Assembly: GCA_934130435.1 (NCBI GenBank)
Contig: CAKOYB010000006.1
Coordinates: 1 to 64,000 of the forward strand
Reading direction: 5' to 3'
DNA from: an uncultured Clostridia bacterium
GTDB taxonomy: Bacteria > Bacillota > Clostridia > TANB77 > CAG-508
DNA length: 64,000 bases
The notes under the pieces were generated by a model. That model had not been told where the DNA came from. It did not search any database and worked only from the letters and a program-made list of their open reading frames with translations. Shown here piece after piece: positions 53,987-61,525 of this stretch (positions are counted from its first letter, which is position 1; every line of letters begins with the position of its first letter). A program made the position numbers and the translations under genes.

Positions 53987-53987
53987 T

Positions 53988-54363
53988 TTATTCTCCTCCT
54001 AATAACTCGGGATTATCTGTAATGTTTCCAATTACTTTTACTTTATAGTTATTTAATTCGCAATTATATAAAGCTAATAAATTTTCTTTTGATTTTATAA
54101 AAAAGCAACCATTTTTAAACATTATTATTCCTTTTTCATATATGCATTCTCTTGTTATCTCAACTATATCGTTTTCCCATATTTCTTTTCCGTTTTTATC
54201 GTATAATCCGAGTAAATTGTCCTAATGTGTTTTCATTAACACAAGCCGTATAATTATCTTGTTTTATCATAGGTCTATTAAATTTATCTTGATGTATAAA
54301 GTCTCCATATATCCAATCATTATTTGCGTTTGTTTTTCCTCTAAACTTTATCTCTCTATTCAT
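53988..54363 (-). CDS. YopX family protein read through CGGA
   Basis: ATG 54363 gives MNREIKFRGKTNANNDWIYG. Triplet reading ends ...LGQFTRIIR at 54197. Skipping C54210 gives LGQFTGLYDKNGKEIWENDI and continues to KVKVIGNITDNPELLGGE with stop 53988, 124 residues. This is the full YopX pattern (G-Q-F-T-G-L-x-D-K-N-G-K-E-I, then V-I-G-N-I-x-D-N-P-E-L-L). One amino acid (Gly) replaces the four bases. YopX function is unknown. Its ATG overlaps the shifted stop of the upstream gene. Confidence 0.93.
54207..54210 (-). other. CGGA site G (YopX)
   Basis: Context ACT-CGGA-TTA-TAC. The family consensus FTGL fixes the decoded residue as Gly and the event as exactly one residue per four bases. Confidence 0.95.
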
Positions 54364-54818
54364 CTTCTCCTCCTACTTTATAGCAATTAGCCATATATCT
54401 TTCTTTTGTTAGTATTGTTTTTATTTCATCATTTTCACAAGTATCATCTGGTATCAAATGTGTTTCATCAACAAATATTAATTTTGGATAATCTGAAAAT
54501 CCTTCAAACATAGCAATATGTTTTACTTCTCTTCCATTTACAAAATCTCCGAACTTCTACTAAATCTATTATATTATCTGAAAAATTTTCTACTGCAGCT
54601 GAATCAAACCAATCATGTTTGTAAAATCCATAATAAATAGCTCTTTTATTTACTGTATTTGCTTTTATTCCAATGGCTTTTACTATATCACCTGTATTAA
54701 GCCTTACATAATCGTCTTTTCTTATATTATCTTGAACATATAATGCATACCCAACATTGCTATCATATTTCTTCAAATATTCTTTTCTACTTATACATCT
54801 TTTATTGATTTCTTCCAT
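54356..54818 (-). CDS. Phage protein read through CGGA
   Basis: ATG 54818 starts MEEINKRCISRKEYLKKYDS. Triplet reading stops at 54504 (LVEVRRFCKWK...). Skipping C54551 gives LVEVGDFVNGREVKHIAMFE and continues through LIPDDTCENDEIKTILTKER to the TAG that overlaps the YopX ATG (ATGAATAG). Total about 153 residues. E-V-G-D-F/Y-V-N-G is a common motif of phage proteins of this type. Function unknown, beta-rich. Confidence 0.88.
54548..54551 (-). other. CGGA site H
   Basis: Context GTT-CGGA-GAT-TTT, giving EVGDFVNG. The shifted frame has 63 codons and ends on the next start. Confidence 0.92.
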
Positions 54819-54906
54819 ACAGCCCTCCTACATATTCCTCTAAATTTTCTATTTCAAATGGTAACCATTTTTCTATTGATTTTATTAATTCTTTTTGCTC
54901 TTCCAT
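54802..54906 (-). CDS. Very small phage protein
   Basis: 34 residues: MEEQKELIKSIEKWLPFEIE then EEYVGGLYGRNQ. It overlaps the next gene by 17 bases, and GGAGGC is upstream. Real by spacing and codon use; no function known. Confidence 0.55.
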   Translation of the reverse strand: MEEQKELIKSIEKWLPFEIENLEEYVGGLYGRNQ

Positions 54907-54915
54907 ATATGCCTC

Positions 54916-55221
54916 CTATTCTTTTGGCATGTAGTAGACTTTTGGAATATTAAATATGTTTGGTTGTACACCTATATCTCCTTGCATTATTGCTGGTCCA
55001 CCTTTCAGTTCCAAATAGCTTGAATATTTGCTAATTATTTCTTGCAACACTTCTTTTACTCTTTCTTCTGTTTTGTATTCGCCTAAAACAACACTACCAT
55101 TAGGGCCTTCATCTACATTAAACCAAGCACATACTTGTTTTTTATTTTGATAATGTACATTTATAGCTTGTACATTATCAAAATTTATGATTATTTCTTC
55201 ATCTTGACTTACTATTATCAC
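54916..55221 (-). CDS. Phage protein of unknown function
   Basis: 101 residues, ATIVSQDEEIIINFDN-like front with VQAINVHYQNKKQVCAWFNV and KEVLQEIISKYSSYLELKGG. A small protein found often in Clostridium phages near RusA genes; role unknown. AGGAGG precedes the ATG. Confidence 0.6.
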   Translation of the reverse strand: MIIVSQDEEIIINFDNVQAINVHYQNKKQVCAWFNVDEGPNGSVVLGEYKTEERVKEVLQEIISKYSSYLELKGGPAIMQGDIGVQPNIFNIPKVYYMPKE

Positions 55222-55234
55222 TTTTTATTCCTCC

Positions 55235-55384
55235 TTATTTAATCTCCTCAAAATAATATGTTCCATCTTCTATCTTTTTTAATTTCGTTTGATATTTTCT
55301 TTTTTGAAAATTTGAACAGTCTTTTATCTCTTCACTTGCTTTTTCACAAGCTCCAAACTTTGAACAATTTATACATAATTTCAT
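55235..55384 (-). CDS. Small Cys-rich protein
   Basis: 49 residues: MKLCINCSKFGACEKASEEI, then KDCSNFQKRK. Four Cys (C-x2-C, C, C) suggest a zinc site. Its ATG overlaps the TGA of the CGGA-read HNH gene (GATGA arrangement), so it depends on that frame. Confidence 0.65.
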   Translation of the reverse strand: MKLCINCSKFGACEKASEEIKDCSNFQKRKYQTKLKKIEDGTYYFEEIK

Positions 55385-55879
55385 CTTTCAAATTCCTCAA
55401 ACTTTCTAAATACTCTCTTGTTTCTCTCTTCTTTATGTTTTTTATATTCTATCCATTCTTCTGATGTCATTTTTTCTACTGGTATTTCTGTATATTCTTC
55501 TACTTCTGGCAACTCAATCTTTTGAACATGTTTTATTCCTTCTGTTGTTAGTTCTGCTATGCCTAAATTAAACTTCCTTTTATATTCTTGAAACATTTCA
55601 TTTATTTCTGCTTGTCTTTCTTTTGATTGTCTATTCAGCCATTGATGATTTATGTTTCTTAAAATTGCTCCATTCTCTTCCGTTGCTTTACCTCCGTTTG
55701 CATTTTTCTAATATATGATGATATGTAAGTTCGTCCATTATTGTTCTTTGCTTTTTACTTTTATATCTTTTTTTCTCTGCTTCTATATCTTTTTTAGATC
55801 TTATCTCCAATTCTTCTATAAAACATTTTTTTCCGTATTTCATTATTAATGTTCTTTTTGCTCCCTTGTTTGAACTCAT
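55381..55879 (-). CDS. HNH-type nuclease-like protein read through CGGA
   Basis: ATG 55879 starts MSSNKGAKRTLIMKYGKKCF. Triplet reading ends ...ILEKCKRR at 55688. Skipping C55696 gives TYHHILEKCKGGKATEENGA and ILRNINHQWLNRQSKERQAE, then a helical tail to FRKFEEFER and TGA 55381, about 165 residues. The H-H, G-G-K-x-T-x-E-N-G-A and late N-H residues are those of HNH-fold phage proteins; the site falls within the motif. It joins what would look like two separate small genes. Confidence 0.93.
55693..55696 (-). other. CGGA site I (HNH protein)
   Basis: Context AAA-CGGA-GGT-AAA, giving KGGKAT. The shifted frame has 103 codons. Confidence 0.95.
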
Positions 55880-55882
55880 AAT

Positions 55883-56080
55883 TTACCTCCTGTAAACTAA
55901 TTGATCTAATTGTTTCTCTAACTTGTCTTCTGTTGTTGCAATAATATTTTTTCCAAAATCTTTTTGTTCCCACTTATCTATTGTTGTTTTATAACTGCTT
56001 CCATTAGGGCATTTAACTTCAACTAATATGTATCTTTCGTATTCTTTTATTAATTTTTCATTTGGTTTTAGTTTTCGCAT
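55883..56080 (-). CDS. Phage protein of unknown function
   Basis: 65 residues: KEYERYILVEVKCPNGSSYK then TTEDKLEKQLDQLVYRR. Located between RusA and the HNH gene; overlaps RusA by 13 bases. Not recognised. Confidence 0.58.
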   Translation of the reverse strand: MRKLKPNEKLIKEYERYILVEVKCPNGSSYKTTIDKWEQKDFGKNIIATTEDKLEKQLDQLVYRR

Positions 56081-56487
56081 ATTTCCTCCAATTCAACTAG
56101 TATTTTATTTTCTAAACCATACTCTTTTTTTATATTTAGTTCTATTACTTGGTTATCATCTTTATATGGTAAACCATTTAAACTGTCTAATATTCCTTTT
56201 GCTATGTTATCTACATCTGGCTTTTTTATATATGCTTTTCCATCTAATTCTTTTGCTTTCTTTTTACTTGTACTTACTGGTGGTTTAAATATTGCTATTA
56301 TTTTTGCTTTAAATGGATTGTAACTTGCTTCTTCTGAAACGTTATATTTGTTTATAAATGCACTTCTTATAGTTTGTTCAAAGTCTTTTGTTTTCTTGGG
56401 TGTGTAAGTTGTATGAGTCTTTGTATTATATCTTGGTCTTTCTTTTCCAATTGCTTTTTCTTGTATTTCAAAACTGTATTTTCTCAT
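56068..56487 (-). CDS. rusA: RusA-family Holliday junction resolvase
   Basis: About 139 residues from ATG 56487. GKERPRYNTKTHTTYTPKKT is the front and KKPDVDNIAKGILDSLNGLP with YKDDNQVIEL carries the catalytic Asp residues of RusA. It resolves recombination junctions in replicated phage DNA. Its ATG overlaps the TGA reached only by reading two CGGA sites in the upstream gene. Confidence 0.9.
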   Translation of the reverse strand: MRKYSFEIQEKAIGKERPRYNTKTHTTYTPKKTKDFEQTIRSAFINKYNVSEEASYNPFKAKIIAIFKPPVSTSKKKAKELDGKAYIKKPDVDNIAKGILDSLNGLPYKDDNQVIELNIKKEYGLENKILVELEEICEN

Positions 56488-56653
56488 ATCTTTTGTTGCT
56501 CTCCTTTCAAAATATGTTTGCAAAATTCTAGTCCACTCATATTTTTAAATTTTATATATATTTCACATTGTCTTGGTCCGCACCACGTTGGCTCAGCAAG
56601 TCCGAGTACATCCGAGTGCACATATTTTTTCTAAATACTTCGCACTCTTTCAT
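56484..56653 (-). CDS. Cys-rich small protein with two CGGA sites
   Basis: ATG 56653 overlaps the previous TGA. MKECEVFRKNMCT is followed by CGGA-TGT-ACT-CGGA-CTT. Skipping both C56614 and C56604 gives MCTGCTGLAEPTWCGPRQCE and YIKFKNMSGLEFCKHILKGE, stop TGA at 56484 over the rusA ATG; 55 residues, six Cys. With no shift or one shift the frame ends early and leaves a gap. Probably a zinc-binding accessory protein. It was not evident as a gene in triplet reading. Confidence 0.85.
56601..56604 (-). other. CGGA site K (second of pair)
   Basis: Context ACT-CGGA-CTT-GCT, 10 bases after site J. Confidence 0.87.
56611..56614 (-). other. CGGA site J (first of pair)
   Basis: Context ACT-CGGA-TGT-ACT. 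After this shift alone the frame reaches CGG then TGA, so site K must be read too. Confidence 0.87.
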
Positions 56654-56946
56654 ATCTTTTTACCATATTCCAAAATATAATTTTCTTCTTCCTCTCTCCT
56701 TGACTGCTCTGTTTCACTATCTTTTAATTCAGGATATTTCTCTAAAAATTTTCTTCTATGTCTTGTTATTGATTCAAAGCTTATTCCTTTATATTTCATT
56801 CCTTGTAGTACTTGACCAAATGCTGTTCCTTGATTACACGGTAACATTTCTATTAATGTTTGTTGTACTAAATACCAATCATCTTTTCTTGCCAATTCAT
56901 CTCTTTCTAGTATCTTATAAACTACTTTTTTAGTATTTTTATTCAA
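56650..56946 (-). CDS. Conserved phage protein of unknown function
   Basis: 98 residues: VVYKILERDELARKDDWYLV and GISFESITRHRRKFLEKYPE. The S-F-E-S-I-T-R-x-R-R-K-x-x-E-K-Y-P-E-L pattern is widespread in Firmicute phages near replication genes, perhaps DNA binding. Role not known. Confidence 0.7.
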   Translation of the reverse strand: MNKNTKKVVYKILERDELARKDDWYLVQQTLIEMLPCNQGTAFGQVLQGMKYKGISFESITRHRRKFLEKYPELKDSETEQSRREEEENYILEYGKKI

Positions 56947-56958
56947 CTAAATCCCTCC

Positions 56959-57231
56959 TTAGTTTGTATACAAACTATTAAAATCTATTGTTTTATAATT
57001 TCTTTGTTCATAGTTTGAATAAGCATATTTACTTGTCTGTTCATTTCTTACTTGTGCTATATTAGGCATAAATTGATTTGTTTTTATTTGAAAATCTATA
57101 TTCTTTAAATATTCTTCTTGGTTTATATCTTTTAAATTCTCATACCAAAATCTTAATTTTTCTGTTTCAAATTTAATGTTATAAGCATTTTGTAATCTAT
57201 GTATTCCTTCCATGAATTCTGATTTATTCAT
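56959..57231 (-). CDS. Helicase loader-like phage protein (G39P type)
   Basis: 90 residues: RLQNAYNIKFETEKLRFWYE, NLKDINQEEYLKNIDFQIKT and FMPNIAQVRNEQ. The N-terminal helical pattern and F-x-P-x-I-A match the SPP1 G39P-like helicase loader/inhibitor family. It overlaps the DnaD gene by 8 bases, a fitting context for replication. Confidence 0.65.
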   Translation of the reverse strand: MNKSEFMEGIHRLQNAYNIKFETEKLRFWYENLKDINQEEYLKNIDFQIKTNQFMPNIAQVRNEQTSKYAYSNYEQRNYKTIDFNSLYTN

Positions 57232-57838
57232 TTAAAAACTCCTCCTCTGCCGTATTATTTTTATTTTTGTTTTCATTTTTAGCATCTGATAGAGTTTTTA
57301 CACCAGCCTTATTCCAGTTATTCAAAATTGCCTTTATGTATGATAATGACCTTTTGTTTGCTTCTACACTTATTTGCATTGCATATATAACAATGTCTTT
57401 GTTTAAATCCTTAGTGTAATCACTTAAAATCTCTAGTCCAAATGGTGTTATACTCCCTATGTTGTTATTGTAAAATTCAATAACTTCTTGTAAACCGTCA
57501 GCACAACTGTCGTTTACATTGTTATTTTCATTTACATTTACATTATCATTAACATTTTCATTTACATTTACATTAGTTCCTATTTTGCTTGTTCTTTGCT
57601 TATCTTTTGCTTCTGTTTTGCTTTTCTTTTGCTTACCATTTTCATATTTTTTATAATTAGCATCTAATTGCGGTTTTACTAAAGAAAATATTGCTTTAGC
57701 TATTCCTTTTAACTCTATCTCTTCTTGTTCTAATGCATATATAGAAATTGCTTTATAAACAGCTAGTTGTTCTAATTCTGGAATCTCTTTTATAGCTTCA
57801 TAAAAACTTCTATAAAATATATAACTATCTCTTGCCAT
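57224..57838 (-). CDS. DnaD-domain replisome organiser
   Basis: About 204 residues from ATG 57838 (GAGGAG 7 bases before). The front MARDSYIFYRSFYEAIKEIP is the DUF6291 module; a low-complexity Asn/Val/Glu linker (95-115) follows; the DnaD domain is EVIEFYNNNIGSITPFGLEI to SYIKAILNNWNKAGVKTL, with the Y-I-x-x-I-L-x-x-W signature. It should bind phage origin DNA and recruit helicase. Confidence 0.85.
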   Translation of the reverse strand: MARDSYIFYRSFYEAIKEIPELEQLAVYKAISIYALEQEEIELKGIAKAIFSLVKPQLDANYKKYENGKQKKSKTEAKDKQRTSKIGTNVNVNENVNDNVNVNENNNVNDSCADGLQEVIEFYNNNIGSITPFGLEILSDYTKDLNKDIVIYAMQISVEANKRSLSYIKAILNNWNKAGVKTLSDAKNENKNKNNTAEEEFLNE

Positions 57839-57854
57839 ATTTTTCTCCTCTTGT

Positions 57855-57889
57855 AACATTAAAGGGATAAAACTTATGTCTTATCCCTT
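57855..57889 (-). terminator. Stem-loop between HNH and DnaD genes
   Basis: AAGGGATAA/TTATCCCTT overlaps the HNH stop; the T-run is short, so it may attenuate rather than end transcription. Confidence 0.45.
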
Positions 57890-58283
57890 GATGTATGATT
57901 TTCCTATTATTTTTATAAATTCTTCTCTTGTGTGTTCTTTTTCAAATTCTTTTTGAGTATAAATTCTCAATTGATTTATTATTGCTTCATTAGAATGACA
58001 TTTAGGGCATATAAGTTTAACGAATTTATATTTAATACTTCTTTTACGATTACTTCCGCCATATACTTCATGTGGATCTAATCTATTGCTGTATTGTCCG
58101 CAATATTCACATATGCCACTTTTTACTATATCCTTATCTCTTTGTCTTTCTAACTTTGCTAATTTATTGCTTTTCTTTTTGATGTGTCCGCTTTTAGGCG
58201 GACATTTACTATTATCTAGTCCGCTTTTCCTTTTTTATCTTTGGTACTGGATTAAAACTCTTACTTAAATCTTTTACTATCAT
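57881..58283 (-). CDS. Zinc-binding HNH/NinG-like protein read through CGGA
   Basis: ATG 58283 (overlapping the previous TGA as ATGA) starts MIVKDLSKSFNPVPKIKKEK. Triplet reading ends three codons after CGG. Skipping C58223 gives KEKGLDNSKCPPKSGHIKKK, then GICEYCGQYSNRLDPHEVYG and ICPKCHSNEAI, stop 57881, 133 residues. C-x2-C, D-x-H-E-x-x-G-G and C-x2-C-H form a zinc-stabilised HNH/NinG-like module. In triplet reading this 400-base stretch would look empty. Confidence 0.92.
58220..58223 (-). other. CGGA site L (HNH/NinG-like)
   Basis: Context AAG-CGGA-CTA-GAT. The shifted frame has 112 codons with the whole zinc domain. Confidence 0.93.
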
Positions 58284-58810
58284 TTCCAACTCCCAAGTAG
58301 GCTGTCTAGTTCTGCTTGTGGTTTAGTCTCTATGTTGTAACTTTTAGCTAAATCTACTATTAAATTAATTAATAAGCTCATTTCTTTGCTATCATAGGTG
58401 CTTGAACCATAGTAGCAATGTACTTTTATGCATTTATCTTTTCTCGATACTTCTTGTACTAAAAATCCTAGTCCTTGTCTTTCCCAAATTCTTTTAAATT
58501 TATCAAAAGTACTTTCTTGAATTATAAAGGGCTCAAAACTGCCTATCTGTAAAATTGCATCTTTGTAAACTTCTTCTTTAGTTACAATACTTTCTTTTGA
58601 TAATTCCTTTGCTATCTTGTCACACAATACCCAGCAATACGAATTTGCATCTAAGCTTCGTTTTTTTCGCCATTTTTTTATATCAATTGTTAATTTATCG
58701 TCTTTAAGATTTTCTATTGAATTTAGGCAATCTCGTTCGTTTAGTAACAATGTTATTTTAGGTTTCTTGCTCATATAATCTATTGATATATCTTGTATTG
58801 TTCCTGTCAT
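58280..58810 (-). CDS. NinB-like recombination protein
   Basis: 176 residues. KKWRKKRSLDANSYCWVLCD is the R-S-L-x-A-N-x-Y-x-W signature of NinB/orf-like phage recombination mediators. The rest is helical with SKEMSLLINLIVDLAKSYNI. It lies with SSAP and nuclease genes, which supports a role in recombination. Confidence 0.75.
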   Translation of the reverse strand: MTGTIQDISIDYMSKKPKITLLLNERDCLNSIENLKDDKLTIDIKKWRKKRSLDANSYCWVLCDKIAKELSKESIVTKEEVYKDAILQIGSFEPFIIQESTFDKFKRIWERQGLGFLVQEVSRKDKCIKVHCYYGSSTYDSKEMSLLINLIVDLAKSYNIETKPQAELDSLLGSWK

Positions 58811-58822
58811 AGTTTTGTACCT

Positions 58823-59122
58823 CTAAAATGGTAAATCTCTTTGTTGAACTTCAGTTGTCTTAAACTCTTGCAACTTTCTTTCATACTCTTGCAACACCGT
58901 ACATTGTATCTGCTCTCTTGTCTCTTTATCTGTTGGAAAAGCTATATCTTTGTATTCTCCGTTTGGAGTTTTTCTGTTTGGCATTGCTACAAAATAACCA
59001 TTAGTTCCTTCAAATACTTTTAATCCTTTTACTACAAAACATCCTTCTATAATTAAAGTGGCTGTTGCTACTTGTTTTGTTGTTGGATTTTCTATTATAT
59101 AAACCTCGCTTCTTATTTGCAT
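58823..59122 (-). CDS. SpoVG-like RNA-binding protein
   Basis: 99 residues: YIIENPTTKQVATATLIIEG, VVKGLKVFEGTNGYFVAMPN and RKTPNGEYKDIAFPTDKETR. This is the SpoVG family, RNA-binding regulators. Phage versions occur near SSAP genes; the target is unknown. Ribosome site GGAGG precedes the ATG. Confidence 0.88.
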   Translation of the reverse strand: MQIRSEVYIIENPTTKQVATATLIIEGCFVVKGLKVFEGTNGYFVAMPNRKTPNGEYKDIAFPTDKETREQIQCTVLQEYERKLQEFKTTEVQQRDLPF

Positions 59123-59124
59123 TT

Positions 59125-59700
59125 TTATTCCTCCTTTGGAAATCTACCAGTTTTTAAACATTCACTTAATATCTTTAACTTTGGTAAATATTCATTATTG
59201 ATAAAATCTTCATTGTAATCTATTTTGTTAAATTTAATTCTGTCTATATCTATTTCATTAAAGTAATTCTTATAGTCATTTTCTTCTAGTGCATAAGAAA
59301 CTATATATAAGTTTCTTGTGTTAAATGCATACATCTCAACCTGTGCTTGTCTCCAATATTGTTTTGATACTTTAAATTCTTTTTGTGCATTATGTGTTTT
59401 TATTTCATAGATACAGTCTTTGGTATTTCCATCTAGGTTTACTCTTAATCTGTCTATTATTATCTGTTTGTCCATTTCTAAGTCTGGAATATTTAATGCT
59501 AATAATATTTTATGTTCATAATTATTTCCTGCTTTTGTTGCTTCTGTGCTAAAACTATTTTTATTTAAAGATAATTTCTCAAGCCACCATTTTTCAAATG
59601 TTTTAGTTCTCCAATTACCTACTACCATACTTGTATCTGATGCACCTATGTAATAACTTCTATCTTGACTTTGTATCAATATTTGATAAATCTCTTTCAA
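59125..59700 (-). CDS. YqaJ-type viral recombinase (lambda exonuclease fold)
   Basis: 191 residues: IGASDTSMVVGNWRTKTFEK, AGNNYEHKILLALN, DRLRVNLDGNTKDCIYEIKT and YWRQAQVEMYAF. These are the YqaJ motifs with catalytic E, D and E-x-K. It resects double-stranded ends for the annealing protein encoded just upstream. It overlaps that gene by 41 bases. Confidence 0.88.
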   Translation of the reverse strand: MKEIYQILIQSQDRSYYIGASDTSMVVGNWRTKTFEKWWLEKLSLNKNSFSTEATKAGNNYEHKILLALNIPDLEMDKQIIIDRLRVNLDGNTKDCIYEIKTHNAQKEFKVSKQYWRQAQVEMYAFNTRNLYIVSYALEENDYKNYFNEIDIDRIKFNKIDYNEDFINNEYLPKLKILSECLKTGRFPKEE

Positions 59701-60307
59701 AATTATTTAAAGTATCAAAATAGCTAAATATTGCTTTTACTTCATCTTCTGTTTTATGAAGTCTTTCAGCAATTTCTTTTACTGTTAATCCATCTTTTAG
59801 TTTTTGTGTATAAATCTGTTGACATCTTTCTTTAATTTTAAATATGTCATGTTTTGATAAATCATCTTCCCAGTTGTTCTTAGATTCTTTTAATTCTTCT
59901 TTAAGCCATAAGTCAAACCCTAGCCCTTTTCTTATTGCAATTCCTTTAACAAATAATCTCGTTTGAGTAGTCCATAGTCTTAGTTGCGACATTGAATTAT
60001 CTTTTACTGGGTTAGATCCATTCATTACTGGTCCTCTTTGTATCCATTCATCATCATCTACAACAATTCTTATTTCTGTTTCATATACCCTGTTTATATT
60101 ACCTTTAGAGTCTGTGAATTCTTTTTCTGACATACATAAACTACTACCTGTATATTCGTTTGCAATTGGCTCAAAATATACTTTTTCTGCTCCATTTTCA
60201 TGTAATAAATCTATTACTTTTGCCCAATTTAAATAATCTGCTCCATCTCTTTTTTCTGTCCATTGGCTTACATCTAATTTTCTTAATTCTTCATAACTGC
60301 TTAACAT
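59660..60307 (-). CDS. Single-strand annealing protein, Sak3-like (DUF1071)
   Basis: 215 residues from ATG 60307 (GGGAGG upstream). DGADYLNWAKVIDLLHENGA is the DUF1071/Sak3 signature, with WTTQTRLFVKGIAIRKGLGF later. It likely anneals complementary strands with the YqaJ exonuclease, a Red-like pair. Confidence 0.85.
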   Translation of the reverse strand: MLSSYEELRKLDVSQWTEKRDGADYLNWAKVIDLLHENGAEKVYFEPIANEYTGSSLCMSEKEFTDSKGNINRVYETEIRIVVDDDEWIQRGPVMNGSNPVKDNSMSQLRLWTTQTRLFVKGIAIRKGLGFDLWLKEELKESKNNWEDDLSKHDIFKIKERCQQIYTQKLKDGLTVKEIAERLHKTEDEVKAIFSYFDTLNNFERDLSNIDTKSR

Positions 60308-60426
60308 TCTATATCCTCCCAATTTAAATCTTGTTGTTCTAACAAATAATTGTTATAATCGTCTATCTCTTTTTGAGTTCTACATTCTGGCCATTCTGTA
60401 ACCATTCTGTTTTCTAATTGCTCCAT
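60301..60426 (-). CDS. Very small phage protein
   Basis: 41 residues: MEQLENRMVTEWPECRTQKE then DDYNNYLLEQQDLNWEDIEC. Overlaps the SSAP start by 7 bases. Ribosome site GGAAAG. No function known. Confidence 0.55.
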   Translation of the reverse strand: MEQLENRMVTEWPECRTQKEIDDYNNYLLEQQDLNWEDIEC

Positions 60427-60495
60427 ACTTGACTTTCCTTTCTTATCCGTGCTATAATAAACACAAATGAATATATTATTTAATTTTATTTAGAA

Positions 60496-60744
60496 CTAGT
60501 CTTTGATTGCCGTCTTAGCTAGTTCATTTATTTTTCTTAAAGCAAGTTTGTCATTGCTGTATGTATTTCTTTGTGATACTAACTTTATTTCTTTTAAAGT
60601 ATTTCTTAATATTCTGTTTTCTTCTAGTAATATCATTTGATTATTTTTAAGTATTCTTTCGGTTTCTTCTTGATTTTCGGTTTTTACTTTTAATTCAGTG
60701 CATCTATTACATATTGCTTTGTAATCATTTTTATTTATAAACAT
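60496..60744 (-). CDS. Helical phage protein
   Basis: 82 residues, coiled coil (RILKNNQMILLEENRILRNT) after a Cys-x2-Cys (NRCTELK region). AGGAGG precedes the ATG. Not recognised. Confidence 0.55.
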   Translation of the reverse strand: MFINKNDYKAICNRCTELKVKTENQEETERILKNNQMILLEENRILRNTLKEIKLVSQRNTYSNDKLALRKINELAKTAIKD

Positions 60745-60759
60745 TTTCCTTCCTCCTTT

Positions 60760-60942
60760 CTAAAATAAACTTGTTAAATACTTGTCCAACCTGTTTAGTC
60801 GCTTATTTATTCTTTGGTATATATTTACACCAAAACATTGATAACTTATTAATTGTATTAACATTGCTAGTCCTATAGTTCCTATTACTTCTAGTATTGT
60901 TGTTATAGTACATGCTATTACATCTAACCAATAATTAATCAT
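60760..60942 (-). CDS. Small membrane protein
   Basis: 60 residues from ATG 60942 (AAGGAG upstream): MINYWLDVIACTITTILEVI, one or two membrane segments, basic tail. Overlaps the next gene by 8 bases. Unknown role. Confidence 0.58.
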   Translation of the reverse strand: MINYWLDVIACTITTILEVIGTIGLAMLIQLISYQCFGVNIYQRINKRLNRLDKYLTSLF

Positions 60943-61093
60943 TTGTATCACTCTCCTTTTGTGAATATAAGATTTCACATCCTATTTTGTTAAATTCTTC
61001 ATATACAAGTTGTCTCTCTTCCTCTGATTTTGGAAGATAAGTATCGTCTACCAAAACGCTTGTATTTCCTAGGTTAAAACTTTTTATTATCAT
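60935..61093 (-). CDS. Small phage protein
   Basis: 52 residues: MIIKSFNLGNTSVLVDDTYL then SEEERQLVYEEFNKIGCEIL. AAGGAG lies 11 bases before. Its pattern is that of common small early phage proteins; function unknown. Confidence 0.55.
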   Translation of the reverse strand: MIIKSFNLGNTSVLVDDTYLPKSEEERQLVYEEFNKIGCEILYSQKESDTND

Positions 61094-61162
61094 TCCAAAA
61101 TCAACTCCTTTCTTAATCTGTATTCAGCCAACTTGTACTTTATTTTTATTATCTCTATAATT

Positions 61163-61249
61163 CTATTTAAGTAATACTGCTATTAAACTAGCTATTGAAA
61201 AACCTAATGTAAACCAACTTAATCCGTTAGGCTTATTATTATCTCCCAT
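61163..61249 (-). CDS. Tiny membrane protein, first early gene
   Basis: 28 residues: MGDNNKPNGLSWFTLGFSIA, ending SLIAVLLK, one membrane helix. AGGGAGA precedes the ATG. It begins the leftward early operon just after an operator copy. Confidence 0.55.
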   Translation of the reverse strand: MGDNNKPNGLSWFTLGFSIASLIAVLLK

Positions 61250-61293
61250 TCTTCTCCCTCACTATTCCTAACTTATTTATTATTTTGTACTTT

Positions 61294-61309
61294 GCACAAT
61301 ATTTTGTGC
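61294..61309. promoter_or_regulatory. Operator copy 1 (GCACAA-TATT-TTGTGC)
   Basis: A perfect palindrome identical over 20 bases to the copy at 61526. It lies between the Cro-like gene and the early operon, in the expected promoter region of the latter. Confidence 0.75.
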
Positions 61310-61504
61310 TTATTTGTTAAAAAAAATAGTTGAAACTTTTTTATTTAACGCATTTGCTATTTTTTCCATAATTTCATATGTAACATTTGTATTAGCTCCT
61401 GTTTCAATAGATGATATTGTATTTCTTGAAACCTCTGATTTTCTAGCCAATTCTTCTTGTGTTAAATGTTCTTTTTCTCTGTATTCTTTTACTTTATTCT
61501 TCAT
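61310..61504 (-). CDS. Cro-like helix-turn-helix repressor
   Basis: 64 residues from ATG 61504 (AGAGGTGTTGAAA before it): MKNKVKEYREKEHLTQEELA RKSEVSRNTISSIETGANT. A compact XRE fold without effector domain. Divergent from the S24 repressor, with shared palindromic operators, so it forms the lytic/lysogenic switch. Confidence 0.88.
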   Translation of the reverse strand: MKNKVKEYREKEHLTQEELARKSEVSRNTISSIETGANTNVTYEIMEKIANALNKKVSTIFFNK

Positions 61505-61525
61505 TTTCAACACCTCTTTTCTTTT

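Noticed and set aside
53460..53987. CRISPR array or other repeat cluster in the early region
   Set aside because: No regularly spaced repeats were found anywhere in the window; the many short genes explain the stretch.
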